From assembly GCF_010974945.1 (NCBI RefSeq), contig NZ_JAAIVB010000007.1, positions 1-56,100 of the forward strand: a DNA stretch of 56,100 bases, read 5' to 3'. This DNA is from Noviherbaspirillum galbum. GTDB taxonomy: Bacteria > Pseudomonadota > Gammaproteobacteria > Burkholderiales > Burkholderiaceae_D. The notes under the pieces were generated by a model. That model had not been told where the DNA came from. It worked only from the letters and a program-made list of their open reading frames with translations, and ran no database searches. The translations under genes were made by a program, and so were the position numbers. Positions 27,092-36,053 of this stretch are shown in pieces. How positions within the stretch are numbered: the stretch's first letter is position 1; every line of letters begins with the position of its first letter.

Positions 27092-30000
27092 TCAGCCGAT
27101 TCCCTTCAACCCGCCTGGCGATGCCAGCAGTCCGCCGCCATCCTCCGGCTTGCGCGCCGTCCGGCTTGCCTGGTCCAGCACGCCTCCCAGCCCGGCGGCA
27201 GAACGGTCGCCGCCCTCGAACCGCTGCAATGCCTCGGTCAAACCCGTAACGCCAGCAATCAAGGGCGACATCCGGGCGGAGGCTCCATCCAGCCATTCCA
27301 TCCCCGACCTCGCGCCGTCCGCGGGCACGGCGGCATCCGCGAAGCCGGCGATTGCCTGAACGAGACCGCTGACCGCACCGGACAAATCCTGCACGCCTTG
27401 CGCGTCTTGCGGCTGCGCCTTGTCAGCCACGAACCAGACATCCGCCATGTCATGGACGCTGCCGTCCGTGCCGCGATAGCTGGACGCCAGGCGAATCAAG
27501 TTGCCATTGTCCTGTTCCAGCACGACACGGGGCGACGCGTCGAGCGAGGCGATTCCGAGTTGGCCAAGGGATTTCAGCTCGCCGGCCTGGCTCACGCCGT
27601 CGGCATCCGCATCGACCCAGACGCGCAGCGCGGAAAACGCGGCGTCCTTGGCATCGATGACGCCGTCGCCGTTGCCGTCCAGCGCCCGCAGCGCGGCATA
27701 GCCGTCCACCGCGTTGCTGCCGTCGGCGAGGCGGGTCGCGCTGCCGAACAATTCAGCGCCGTCGTCGATCGTGCCGTTGCCGTTGCGGTCGAGCGCCAGC
27801 AGGCCGGCGCCCTGCCCCGTCCAGCCGGTGTGCACCTTGCCGCCGGTGGCATGGAGGTCGAATTCCACGCCGGCCGTCACGCTGAGCGTCTGGATGCCCT
27901 GCCCGCCGAGATCCAGCACCAGCGGCGTGGCATAGCGCGTCGACGCGGGATCGAGCGCCATGGTCTGGGCGATCGACATGGCCGACACCTGGGCATTGGT
28001 GAAGGCCGAGATCTGGCTGACGCTCAAGGCCGCCAGATCGGCGGTTTCCAGCGCGCCGATCTGCGCGGTGGTCAGCACCGCGATCTGGGTATTCGTCAGC
28101 GCCTGCATCTGCACAGTCGTCAGGGCAGCGACCTGGCTGGCGGACAAGGCCGTGAGCTGTCCGGCCTTCAGCAAGGGAATCTGCGTGGAGGTCAGCGCGG
28201 CGATCTGGCCGCCGTCGAAGGCTGTCATCTGCGCGGACGTCAGCACGCCGAGCTGGGTGGCCGTCAGCGCGGCTACCTGTGATGTCAGCAGCGCGGCGAG
28301 CTGGTCATTGCCAAGGGCGGTCACCTGGCTGATCTTGAACGAGGTCAGCTGGGCGGTGCTCAGCGAGGTCAGCTCCAGCGCCGTCAGCACGCCAACCTGC
28401 GTCGAGGTCAGCGCCGACAGCTGGGCCGTGGACAGGGCCGCCACCTGGGCGCTGCCGAAGGCAACCACCTCGTCGAGGGTCAGGGCGGCGATCTGGCTGG
28501 GCTTGAGCGCGGCCAGCTGGCTGCTCGCCAGGGACGCGATCTGGCCGTTGTTGAAGGAAGCGATCTGCGCGGGCAGCAAGGCGGCGAGCTGCGATCCGCT
28601 CAGCGCGTTCACTTGGGTCGCCGACAGGGCCGCGAGCTGGTCGCCGGAAAGCAGGATGATCTGCGCCGTTTTCAATGCCGACACCTGCCCCGGCGTCATG
28701 GCGGCGACCTGTTCTGCCGTCAGCGCGCCGATCTGGCCGGCCGTAAAGGCGGCGACCTGCGCGCTGCCCATGACGGCCAGCTGGGCGGTGCCGAGTGCAG
28801 AAATCTGGTCCGGCGTCAGCGCGGCGACCTGCCCCGTCTTGAGCGCCGCGATCTGTGCATTGCTCAGGCTGGCGAGGTGATCGGCATCCAGCCCGGCGAG
28901 CTGCGCCGTCGTCAGCAGCGATACCTGGCTCGTCGTCAAGGCCTGCACCTGGGTCGAGGACATTGCCGCGAGCTGCGCATCGGTCAAGGCATCGAGTTGG
29001 GCGCTGCCCAGCACCACCAGGTCCGCCGTGCCCCATGCGGCGATCAGGTCCGGCGACAGATAAGCGATCTGGCTGGACCGCAGGGCGACGGCCTGCGCGG
29101 TGGAGAGCACATTGAATTGCGCCGTCGACAGCGCGCCGAGCGCCGCGGAACCAAATGCCGCAATCTGCGCGCTGACCAGGGCCGCGACCTGGTCCGTGCC
29201 CAGTCCGCTGACCTGATCCGGCGTCAGCGCCGCGATCTGGGTCGATGCCAGCGCCGCGACGTGCGTTGTATCCAGCGCAGCGATCTGGCCGGCGGTCCAG
29301 CCGCTCCCGATCTGCGCCGCACTGAAGCCATTGAGTTGCGTCGTGCCGAGCGCGGCGAACTGTGCCGTGGTCAGGCCGGACGCGATCTGCGACGCGCTCA
29401 GGGCCGCGACCTGGGTCGTGGTGAGCGCATTCAGGCTGGCAGTGGCGAAGGCATTCAGCTGGCTGGAACCGAGCGCCTGGATGGCGGCGGTGCTCAGCGC
29501 CGGGGCCTGCGCGCTGGTGAGCGCCGTGATCTGATCGGTACCGAACCCTGCTCCGACCTGCGCAGCGGTCAATGCCGCGATCTGCGCCGGCGTCAGCGCC
29601 TGGATCTGGGAAGCGGCAAACGCGGCGATCTGGCTGCTCAGCAACGCCTGGACCTGCGCCGCCTTCAGCGCCGCCAGGTCGGCGGTCTGCAATGCCGCCA
29701 GCTGGGACGTGGACAAGGCATCGAGCTGCTGGCTGTTCAGCGCCTGGGTTTGCGCGGTCGTGAGCGCCGCCACCTGGTCGGTGGTCAGCGCGGCGATCCG
29801 GTCCGTGGCGAGCGCGGGCAGCTGGGTCGATGACAGCGCCGCGAATTGCGCCGGTGCCAGAGCCGCCACCTGGGCTACGGAAAAGGCGGACACCTGCATG
29901 GTGGTCATTGCCGCCAGCTCCTGGGTCTGGAGCGCCGCGAGCCGGCTTCCGAGCAAGGACCTGATCTGCGCGCTGGTGAGCGCCGCGGCCTGGGCCGTGC

Positions 30001-32950
30001 TCAAGGCGGCCACTTGCGCGGTCGTGATGCCGTTGGCGATCTGCGCGGGCGTCAGGGCGGCGATCTGCGCGGTCTTCAGGCTGGCGAACTGGCTGGTGCT
30101 CAAGCCATTGGCGAGCTGGCTGTTGCTGAGCGCGGCGATCTGGCTGGTTTTCAGCGCCGCCAGCGTTGCCGTGCTCAGTGCGGCCACCACGGCATCGGGC
30201 AGCACCGACAGCTGCGCGGTGGTGAGCACCGGCGTCTGGGCGCTGTTCAGCGCGGCCAGTTGGGCGGTGCTCAGGCCGTTGGCGATCTGGCTGGTGGTCA
30301 GGGCGATGAGCTGCGCGCCGCGCAAGGCGGCGATGTCGCCGGTCTGCAGCACGCCAAGCTGTGACGTCGACAAGGCAGCGATCTGCGCACCCGTCAGGCC
30401 GCTTGCCTGCGAGGTCGACAAGACCGCGATATGGCTGGTGCTCAGGCCGGCGATCTGGTCGGTAGTCATCGCGGCGACCTGCAGCGCGCCAAGCACGGAA
30501 AACTGGGCCGTCGACAGGCCGGCAGCGACCTGGCTGCTCGCCAGCGCCGCGATCTGCGCGCCTTTCAGGGCGGACAGCTCGGCCGTCGTCAAGGCGGCAA
30601 TCTGGTCGCTTCCCAGGCCGGCCATCTGCAGGGTGGTCAGGGCGCCCACCTGGGCGCTGCTCAAGAGGCCGATCTGGCTGGGCAAGAGACCAGCAACCTG
30701 GCTTTGCGAGAGGCTGGCAAGCTGCGAGGTCTTCAGGGCAAGGAGATCGGCCGAACCGATCGCCGTCAGTTGCGCCGTGCCGAAGACCGCGAGCTGGGCC
30801 GTGTTCAATGCCGCGACTTGGAAGGTATTGAAGGCGGCGACCTCGGTGGTCGTCAGCACGCCGATCTGCGCGCTGGTCAGGGCTTGCACCTGCACGCTGC
30901 CCATGTCGCCGGCATGGCTGTCGAGCAGCGCCTGGACCTGGCTGGAAGACAGAGCCGCGACCTGCGACGAGGTCAAGGCGCCAACCTGCGCCGAATTCAG
31001 CGCGGCGAACGGCCGCGTGCCAAGCGCGCCGAACTGCTGCGTGGACAGGCTGCGCAAGGCGGCGCTGCCGAAGGCGGCGATCTGCGCGGTGGTGAGTCCA
31101 CTGGCGAGCTGATCGGTGGTCAGCGCCATGACCTGGGTGGTGCGCAAGGCGGCGACGTCCGCGGTGCCGAGGGCGGCGAGCTGTCCGTTCGCCAGCCAGG
31201 CAATCTGCCTGCTGCCGAGTGCCGCCGCCTGCGCCGTGGTCAGCGCGCCGAGCTGTACCGTGGTCAAGGCGCCGATCTGATCGCTGCCCAGCACGGTGAG
31301 CTGGGCGGTTTTCAGGTTGACGATCTGTGCGCTGCTCAAGCCCGCGCCAAGCTGGGAAGCGCTCAAGGCGCTTATCTGGCGGGTCGACAGCGCCCCCAGA
31401 GCATCGGTACGCAAGGCAAGCAGCTGGCTGGTGCCCAAGGCCGCCACCTGGGCCGTGGTGAGTGCCGTGGCCTGGCCGCTGCCGAGCAGGGAAATCTGGG
31501 CGGTCGACAAGGCATTGGCGATCTGGCTGGTCGTCAGCGCGGCAATCTGGGTGCTCTTGAGGGCGACCAGGTCGGCGCTTTCCAGCGCGCCCAGCACGGC
31601 ATCGCTCAGGACGGCGATCTGGTTCGTCTTCAATGCCTGCACCTGGGCCGTGGTCAGTGCGACGGCCTGGGCAGTGGTCAGTCCGCCGGCAATCTGGTCG
31701 GTGGTGAGCGCCATGACCTGCGCCGTCTTCAGCGCGGCAATGTCCGCCGTCTGCAGCACCGAGAACTGGTCGGTCGACAGCTGGGACAATTGCCTCGTGG
31801 TCAGGGTGCCCGCCTGCGCCGTCGTCAGCGCGGCAAGGTGGCTGGAATCGAGAGCCGCGATCTGCGCCGACGTGAGAGCGGTAATCTGGTTGCTGCGCAG
31901 CGCGGCGAAATCGACGGTTTCCATGGCGGCCAGCGCCGCCGTCGTCAACGCCGCCACCTGCGCGGCGGTAAGCGCCGTCACCTGGGTGCTGCTCAGCGCC
32001 GCAAGCTGGCTTGCGGTCAGGCCATTGGCGACCTGGGCAGTGGTGAACGCAGCAATCTGCGCCGAGCCGAGGGCGGCGAGTTGCGCCGTCGCCAGGCCGG
32101 AGGCGATCTGGTCGGATGTCAGTGCCGTGATCTGGCTAGTCTTGAGCGCGCCGATGTCCGCGCTCGACAGGGCCGCGATCTGGCCCAGCGACAGGGTCGC
32201 GATCTGGCGCGAAGTCAGGCTTGCCGCCTGCGCCGTGCCGAAGGCACCGATTTGCGCGGTCGTCAGTCCGTTGGCGACCTGGCTGGTGCTCAGCGCCGCT
32301 ACCTGCGCTGAAGTCAATGCCGCGACCTGGCCCGTCGTCAGGCCCTGCCCGATCTGGTCGGTTGTCAGCGCGGCGACCTGCGCGGTACGCAGTGCCCGGA
32401 TGTCGTCGCTGCCGAACACCGCGATCTGGCCGACGCTCATCGCGGCAAACTGCGCGGTCGTCAGGCCGGCGACCTGGCCGGAGGTCAGCGCGGCGACCTG
32501 GTCCGTGCTGAAGCCGTTGACGAGCTGGTTGGTGGTGAGTGCGGCAAGCTGAGCGGTTTTCAGGGCCGCGACCTGGGCGGTACCGAGTCCCGCGGAAATC
32601 TGGTTGGTGTCGAGGGCGCCAATCTGGGCGGTGCCCAGCGCGGCAATGACAGCGGTGCGCAGCGCGGCAATCTGCTGTGTCTGGAGGGCGGCGATCTGTG
32701 CGGTCCGCAGCCCGCCCGCCTGGTTTGCGCCCAGCGCCGCCATGTCGCCGGCGGAAAGGCCGCTGACGATCTGCGCGGTGGTCAGGGCGGCAAGGCCACG
32801 GGTCGTCAGGGCGGCGACCTGGGCAGTCGTCAACGCCCCAAGCTGGGTGCTGGTGAACGCCAGCATGTCGGCCGTCGACAAGGCCACGACCTGTGTCGTC
32901 GTGAGCGCCGCGATCTGCGCCGTCGTCATGCCAACGATGATGGAAGCCAT
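27092..32950 (-). CDS. Giant octapeptide-repeat protein 2, putative type I secretion substrate
   Basis: A 1952-residue paralogue of the protein encoded downstream. It starts MASIIVGMTTAQIAALTTTQ at 32950 with GGGAA about eight bases before the ATG. Residues 8 to about 1665 are roughly 207 octapeptide units with the same LTTxQIAA consensus. Nine-residue units ending in Gly (for example LDTNQISAG, LTTNQLVNG) are more frequent and less regular than in protein 1, and no single module length is evident. The C-terminal part has calcium-loop motifs: a degenerate first one (LDLGGQGI), then LDRNGNGTIDDGAELFG, LDGNGDGVIDAKD and VDADADGVSQAGEL. It ends in EDGGGLLASPGGLKGIG. No signal peptide. It is transcribed divergently from the OGT-like gene, sharing a 359-base promoter region. 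Function unknown. Confidence 0.85.
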   Translation of the reverse strand: MASIIVGMTTAQIAALTTTQVVALSTADMLAFTSTQLGALTTAQVAALTTRGLAALTTAQIVSGLSAGDMAALGANQAGGLRTAQIAALQTQQIAALRTAVIAALGTAQIGALDTNQISAGLGTAQVAALKTAQLAALTTNQLVNGFSTDQVAALTSGQVAGLTTAQFAAMSVGQIAVFGSDDIRALRTAQVAALTTDQIGQGLTTGQVAALTSAQVAALSTSQVANGLTTAQIGAFGTAQAASLTSRQIATLSLGQIAALSSADIGALKTSQITALTSDQIASGLATAQLAALGSAQIAAFTTAQVANGLTASQLAALSSTQVTALTAAQVAALTTAALAAMETVDFAALRSNQITALTSAQIAALDSSHLAALTTAQAGTLTTRQLSQLSTDQFSVLQTADIAALKTAQVMALTTDQIAGGLTTAQAVALTTAQVQALKTNQIAVLSDAVLGALESADLVALKSTQIAALTTSQIANALSTAQISLLGSGQATALTTAQVAALGTSQLLALRTDALGALSTRQISALSASQLGAGLSSAQIVNLKTAQLTVLGSDQIGALTTVQLGALTTAQAAALGSRQIAWLANGQLAALGTADVAALRTTQVMALTTDQLASGLTTAQIAAFGSAALRSLSTQQFGALGTRPFAALNSAQVGALTSSQVAALSSSQVQALLDSHAGDMGSVQVQALTSAQIGVLTTTEVAAFNTFQVAALNTAQLAVFGTAQLTAIGSADLLALKTSQLASLSQSQVAGLLPSQIGLLSSAQVGALTTLQMAGLGSDQIAALTTAELSALKGAQIAALASSQVAAGLSTAQFSVLGALQVAAMTTDQIAGLSTSHIAVLSTSQASGLTGAQIAALSTSQLGVLQTGDIAALRGAQLIALTTSQIANGLSTAQLAALNSAQTPVLTTAQLSVLPDAVVAALSTATLAALKTSQIAALSNSQLANGLSTSQFASLKTAQIAALTPAQIANGITTAQVAALSTAQAAALTSAQIRSLLGSRLAALQTQELAAMTTMQVSAFSVAQVAALAPAQFAALSSTQLPALATDRIAALTTDQVAALTTAQTQALNSQQLDALSTSQLAALQTADLAALKAAQVQALLSSQIAAFAASQIQALTPAQIAALTAAQVGAGFGTDQITALTSAQAPALSTAAIQALGSSQLNAFATASLNALTTTQVAALSASQIASGLTTAQFAALGTTQLNGFSAAQIGSGWTAGQIAALDTTHVAALASTQIAALTPDQVSGLGTDQVAALVSAQIAAFGSAALGALSTAQFNVLSTAQAVALRSSQIAYLSPDLIAAWGTADLVVLGSAQLDALTDAQLAAMSSTQVQALTTSQVSLLTTAQLAGLDADHLASLSNAQIAALKTGQVAALTPDQISALGTAQLAVMGSAQVAAFTAGQIGALTAEQVAAMTPGQVSALKTAQIILLSGDQLAALSATQVNALSGSQLAALLPAQIASFNNGQIASLASSQLAALKPSQIAALTLDEVVAFGSAQVAALSTAQLSALTSTQVGVLTALELTSLSTAQLTSFKISQVTALGNDQLAALLTSQVAALTATQLGVLTSAQMTAFDGGQIAALTSTQIPLLKAGQLTALSASQVAALTTVQMQALTNTQIAVLTTAQIGALETADLAALSVSQISAFTNAQVSAMSIAQTMALDPASTRYATPLVLDLGGQGIQTLSVTAGVEFDLHATGGKVHTGWTGQGAGLLALDRNGNGTIDDGAELFGSATRLADGSNAVDGYAALRALDGNGDGVIDAKDAAFSALRVWVDADADGVSQAGELKSLGQLGIASLDASPRVVLEQDNGNLIRLASSYRGTDGSVHDMADVWFVADKAQPQDAQGVQDLSGAVSGLVQAIAGFADAAVPADGARSGMEWLDGASARMSPLIAGVTGLTEALQRFEGGDRSAAGLGGVLDQASRTARKPEDGGGLLASPGGLKGIG
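27960..32930 (-). repeat. Array of about 207 octapeptide repeats, irregular modules
   Basis: The same eight-residue unit as in the neighbouring gene. Positions 1 (Leu, Met, Phe), 5 (Gln, sometimes Asp) and 6 (Ile, Val, Leu) are most constant, and positions 2-3 are mostly Thr or Ser. Gly-ended nonamers occur at irregular spacing. At DNA level the copies are well diverged, so this array looks older than the one at 53150-56100. Confidence 0.75.
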
Positions 32951-33309
32951 GCTTTGTGTTCCCGATTTCTGCGATACGGATGATCGATCCCGGCGGATGC
33001 CCGCCTTTGTCCCAGTTCTTGTTTACGGCAAGCGGCTTGACCAACTTGAGCGGATCCAGGGCGGAATCGTCTGGATCGATGCCAACGAATCCTTGGAACA
33101 AGACCGGGACTTCCACGTTAATCGCAAAAACGAAACCCTCCGCGCGCGACGACAATCGGCTCATGATTGCGGCTGGAGCGCCAGGCCGGGGCGTCGGCGT
33201 TCGGGCTGACTCGGTGGAGACTGAAGCAAGCAGGATCGATAGAGGGCGGACAGGCAGGGTGAACACGCGCTAAAGATCTTCGGCTGGCGGCCGTTGCCTA
33301 GACAGCATC
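32951..33309. promoter_or_regulatory. Divergent promoter region between giant protein 2 and the OGT-like gene
   Basis: About 360 bases separating two divergent genes. No convincing coding frame, tRNA or terminator is visible. TTGACC near 33036 on the plus strand could be a -35 element, but no good -10 follows at the usual distance. A shared control region would link production of the giant protein to that of the glycosyltransferase; this is inference from arrangement. Confidence 0.4.
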
Positions 33310-36036
33310 ATGACGCCGCATGGCCGCAACACATCGCCGAAGATGAACAAAATGCCAACATTGAAAAAAAGCGCAGCTTCCACTTCCCTTGCCGCTGAAG
33401 CCGCCGAGCCCGGAGTCTTGCCGTTCGAGCGCGCGATGTCCGCCGCGACGCTAGGCACGCTTCCGTTGATCGAACTGGTCAGCGCCGCCGAGGCGCTGGT
33501 CGCAGGCAAACAAGCCAACGATGCCTGCACGCTCTACCGCGCCTGGCTCAAGCACACCGTGTCGCCGGCGGCGCATGCGATCCACTTCAACCTGGGTGTG
33601 GTGCTGGTCAACCTGCAGGACCACGCGGGCGCGGAAGCCAGCTATCGGCAGGCGATCGGCCTGCTTCCGGAATTCGTGCAGGCCTACCTCAATCTCGGCA
33701 CCGTGCTCGAGCGCACCGGGCGCGTGGAAGAAGCGATCGCTACCTGGCGCAAGGCGCTGGCGCTGACCGATCCGGCATCGCCCAACGACAGGCCCTTGCG
33801 CATCCATGCCTGCAACAACCTCGGCCGCGTGCTTGAAATGCGCAGGCAGTATCAGGAAGCCGAAGCCATGCTGACCGAAAGCCTGATGCTCGACGCCGCC
33901 CAGCCCGACGCGGCTGCGCACTGGCTGCACCTGCGCCAGAAGCAATGCAAATGGCCGGCCCTGACACCAATCAACGGCATCAGCAAGGACGAGTTGCTGC
34001 GCTCCGCTTCCGCCCTCGCGCTGCTGAGCGCCAGCGACGATCCGGCCTTGCAGCTCGCCTCCTCGCGCGCCTTCGTCGCAAAGAAAGTCATGCCGCCGGC
34101 CGCGCCGCTCGCGCCCGCCGACGGATATGCCCACAAGCGCCTGCGCATCGGCTACCTGTCGTCCGACCTCTGCTCGCACGCGGTCTCGATCCTGACCGCC
34201 GAACTGTTTGAACTGCACGACCGCTCGCGCGTCGAGGTGTTCGCCTTTTCCTGGAGCCGGGAAGACGGGACGCCCTTGCGCGCCCGCGTGGTCAAGGCCA
34301 TGGATCATTACATTCCCATCCACGAGCTTACCGACGAGCAGGCAGCCAAGCTGATCCGCTCGCACGAGATCGACATCCTGGTGGACCTGCACGGACTCAC
34401 GCTCGGCACACGTTTCAACATCCTTTCCTACCGTCCGGCGCCGGTACAGATCACCTATCTGGGTTTTCCGGGCACCACCGCCCTGCCCTGCATCGACTAT
34501 GTGATCGCGGATGAATTCCTCATTCCACCGGAACTCGCGGACTTCTATACCGAGAAGCCGCTCTACATGCCGGAGTGCTTCCAGGTCAACGACCGCAAGC
34601 GCAAGGTCGGCGAGGCGCCGACCAAGGCGGAGTGCGGCCTGCCGGAAGACAAGTTCATCTTCTGCTCGTTCAACAACAACTTCAAGTTCACGCCCGAGGT
34701 CTTCGGCGCATGGATGCGCGTCATGCAGCGCGCGCCGGACAGCGTTCTGTGGCTGGTGGCGGACACGGAGTGGTCGCAGGACAACCTGCGCAAGCAGGCG
34801 GCGGCGCATGGCATCGATCCGCAGCGCCTGATCTTTGCCGGTCGCGTGGCGCCGGAACAATACCTGGCGCGCTTCCAGGTCGCTGACCTATTCCTCGACA
34901 CCTATCCCTTCAATGCCGGCACCACTGCCAGCGATGCCTTGTGGGCCGGACTGCCACTGCTGACCTACACCGGCCGCGCCTTCGCATCGCGCATGGCTGG
35001 CAGCCTGCTGCGCGCGGCCGGCCTGCCGGAACTGGTTGCCTTCAGCCTGGAAGAATACGAGGAAAAGGCCGTCGCGCTGGCGCTGGACCGTTCCCGGGTG
35101 GATGCCATGAAGCAGCACCTGAAGGAAACCCGCTTCACGTGTGCGCTGTTCGACAGCCCGCGCTTCGTCCGCGCACTGGAAGACCGATTCGAAACCCTTG
35201 CCAAGCGCCCCGCCGGCGCGGCCGCAATCAATGAACAACCTGAGGAGCCACGCATGCAACTGCCTAAGATCACCCCGATGGAAAATCCCGCGCGGGTGCA
35301 GAACTTCATGGTGCGCACCGTCTGGGGCCTGACCGATCCGGCGCGCTTCTACGCGCTGATGGACGAGGCCATGAAGCTGGTCGTTCCCGGTTCCTACCTT
35401 GGCGATAACCTGTTCACCTGGGGCCGCAGCAACTCGCTGTTCGAGGACGGCCCCTTCCGCGAAGCCTGGCAGAACAACGTCCAGAACGACGCCGACCGCG
35501 CCATCGCCTGGCGCCGCTATATCCTCGCCTGCTCCGCCTATCATTGCGCGCAGCTCGAAGGCGATTTCGTCGAGTGCGGCGTGTACCGCGGCACCGGCAT
35601 CAAGACCGTCATCGATTACTTCGGCAAGGACAAGTTCACCAAGACCTACTGGGGCTACGATACCTTCGACTACAACCCGGTGCAAAGCCACAAGTTCGAA
35701 GGCCAGGAAGACGGCCTGTTCGACGAAATCAAGAAGCGCTTCGACGGCTATGAGCAGGTGCGCCTCGTCAAGGGCCTTCTTCCGCAATCGCTGGAAGGCA
35801 ATTCGCCCGAGAAGATTGCCTTCCTGCACATCGACCTCAACAGCGCCGAATTCGAGATCGCCACGCTCAATGTTCTCTTCGACCGGCTCGTGCCGGGCGG
35901 CATGCTGATCCTGGACGACTATGAGTGGTCCGGCGAATATCGCTTGCAAAAGATCGCCGAAGACGAGTGGTTCGAAAAGCGCTGCTATCGCGTGTTCCCG
36001 CTGCCGACCGGCCAGGGGCTGGTGATCAAGCGCTGA
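33310..36036 (+). CDS. OGT/SPINDLY-type glycosyltransferase (GT41) fused to TylF-type methyltransferase
   Basis: A 908-residue cytoplasmic fusion. Residues about 90-196 hold TPR units (LGVVLVNLQDHAGAEASYRQ, LGTVLERTGRVEEAIATWRK). Residues 275-640 are a GT41 catalytic region, with RIGYLSSDLCSH (the His fits the conserved OGT active-site position), DILVDLHGLTLGTR, SFNNNFKFTPEVF with a Lys fitting the UDP-contact residue, and DTYPFNAGTTASDALWAGLP (about 529). Residues 649-908 are a TylF/macrocin-type O-methyltransferase (GDFVECGVYRGTG, FLHIDLNSAEFE, LILDDYEW). GT41 enzymes attach GlcNAc or other sugars to Ser/Thr; TylF enzymes methylate sugar hydroxyls using SAM. The start is uncertain (33310, 33343 or 33352; none has a clear ribosome site). 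It heads a plus-strand group and is divergent from giant protein 2. Confidence 0.9.
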   Translation: MTPHGRNTSPKMNKMPTLKKSAASTSLAAEAAEPGVLPFERAMSAATLGTLPLIELVSAAEALVAGKQANDACTLYRAWLKHTVSPAAHAIHFNLGVVLVNLQDHAGAEASYRQAIGLLPEFVQAYLNLGTVLERTGRVEEAIATWRKALALTDPASPNDRPLRIHACNNLGRVLEMRRQYQEAEAMLTESLMLDAAQPDAAAHWLHLRQKQCKWPALTPINGISKDELLRSASALALLSASDDPALQLASSRAFVAKKVMPPAAPLAPADGYAHKRLRIGYLSSDLCSHAVSILTAELFELHDRSRVEVFAFSWSREDGTPLRARVVKAMDHYIPIHELTDEQAAKLIRSHEIDILVDLHGLTLGTRFNILSYRPAPVQITYLGFPGTTALPCIDYVIADEFLIPPELADFYTEKPLYMPECFQVNDRKRKVGEAPTKAECGLPEDKFIFCSFNNNFKFTPEVFGAWMRVMQRAPDSVLWLVADTEWSQDNLRKQAAAHGIDPQRLIFAGRVAPEQYLARFQVADLFLDTYPFNAGTTASDALWAGLPLLTYTGRAFASRMAGSLLRAAGLPELVAFSLEEYEEKAVALALDRSRVDAMKQHLKETRFTCALFDSPRFVRALEDRFETLAKRPAGAAAINEQPEEPRMQLPKITPMENPARVQNFMVRTVWGLTDPARFYALMDEAMKLVVPGSYLGDNLFTWGRSNSLFEDGPFREAWQNNVQNDADRAIAWRRYILACSAYHCAQLEGDFVECGVYRGTGIKTVIDYFGKDKFTKTYWGYDTFDYNPVQSHKFEGQEDGLFDEIKKRFDGYEQVRLVKGLLPQSLEGNSPEKIAFLHIDLNSAEFEIATLNVLFDRLVPGGMLILDDYEWSGEYRLQKIAEDEWFEKRCYRVFPLPTGQGLVIKR
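35241..35256 (+). other. Internal ribosome-binding site and ATG at the GT41-TylF junction
   Basis: GAGGAG followed after six bases by an in-frame ATG (35254) lies at the start of the methyltransferase domain. Two TGA codons in the +2 frame (35232 and 35241) sit just upstream. This is what would remain if two adjacent genes had fused through a frameshift, and the methyltransferase might still be made separately from this site. Confidence 0.5.
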
Positions 36037-36053
36037 AGGACCGGTCCGCCGAC

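Noticed and set aside
32956-33273. 105-codon plus-strand frame between giant gene 2 and the OGT-like gene
   Set aside because: No ribosome-binding site, low-complexity translation without domain character, and it fills what should be the divergent promoter region.
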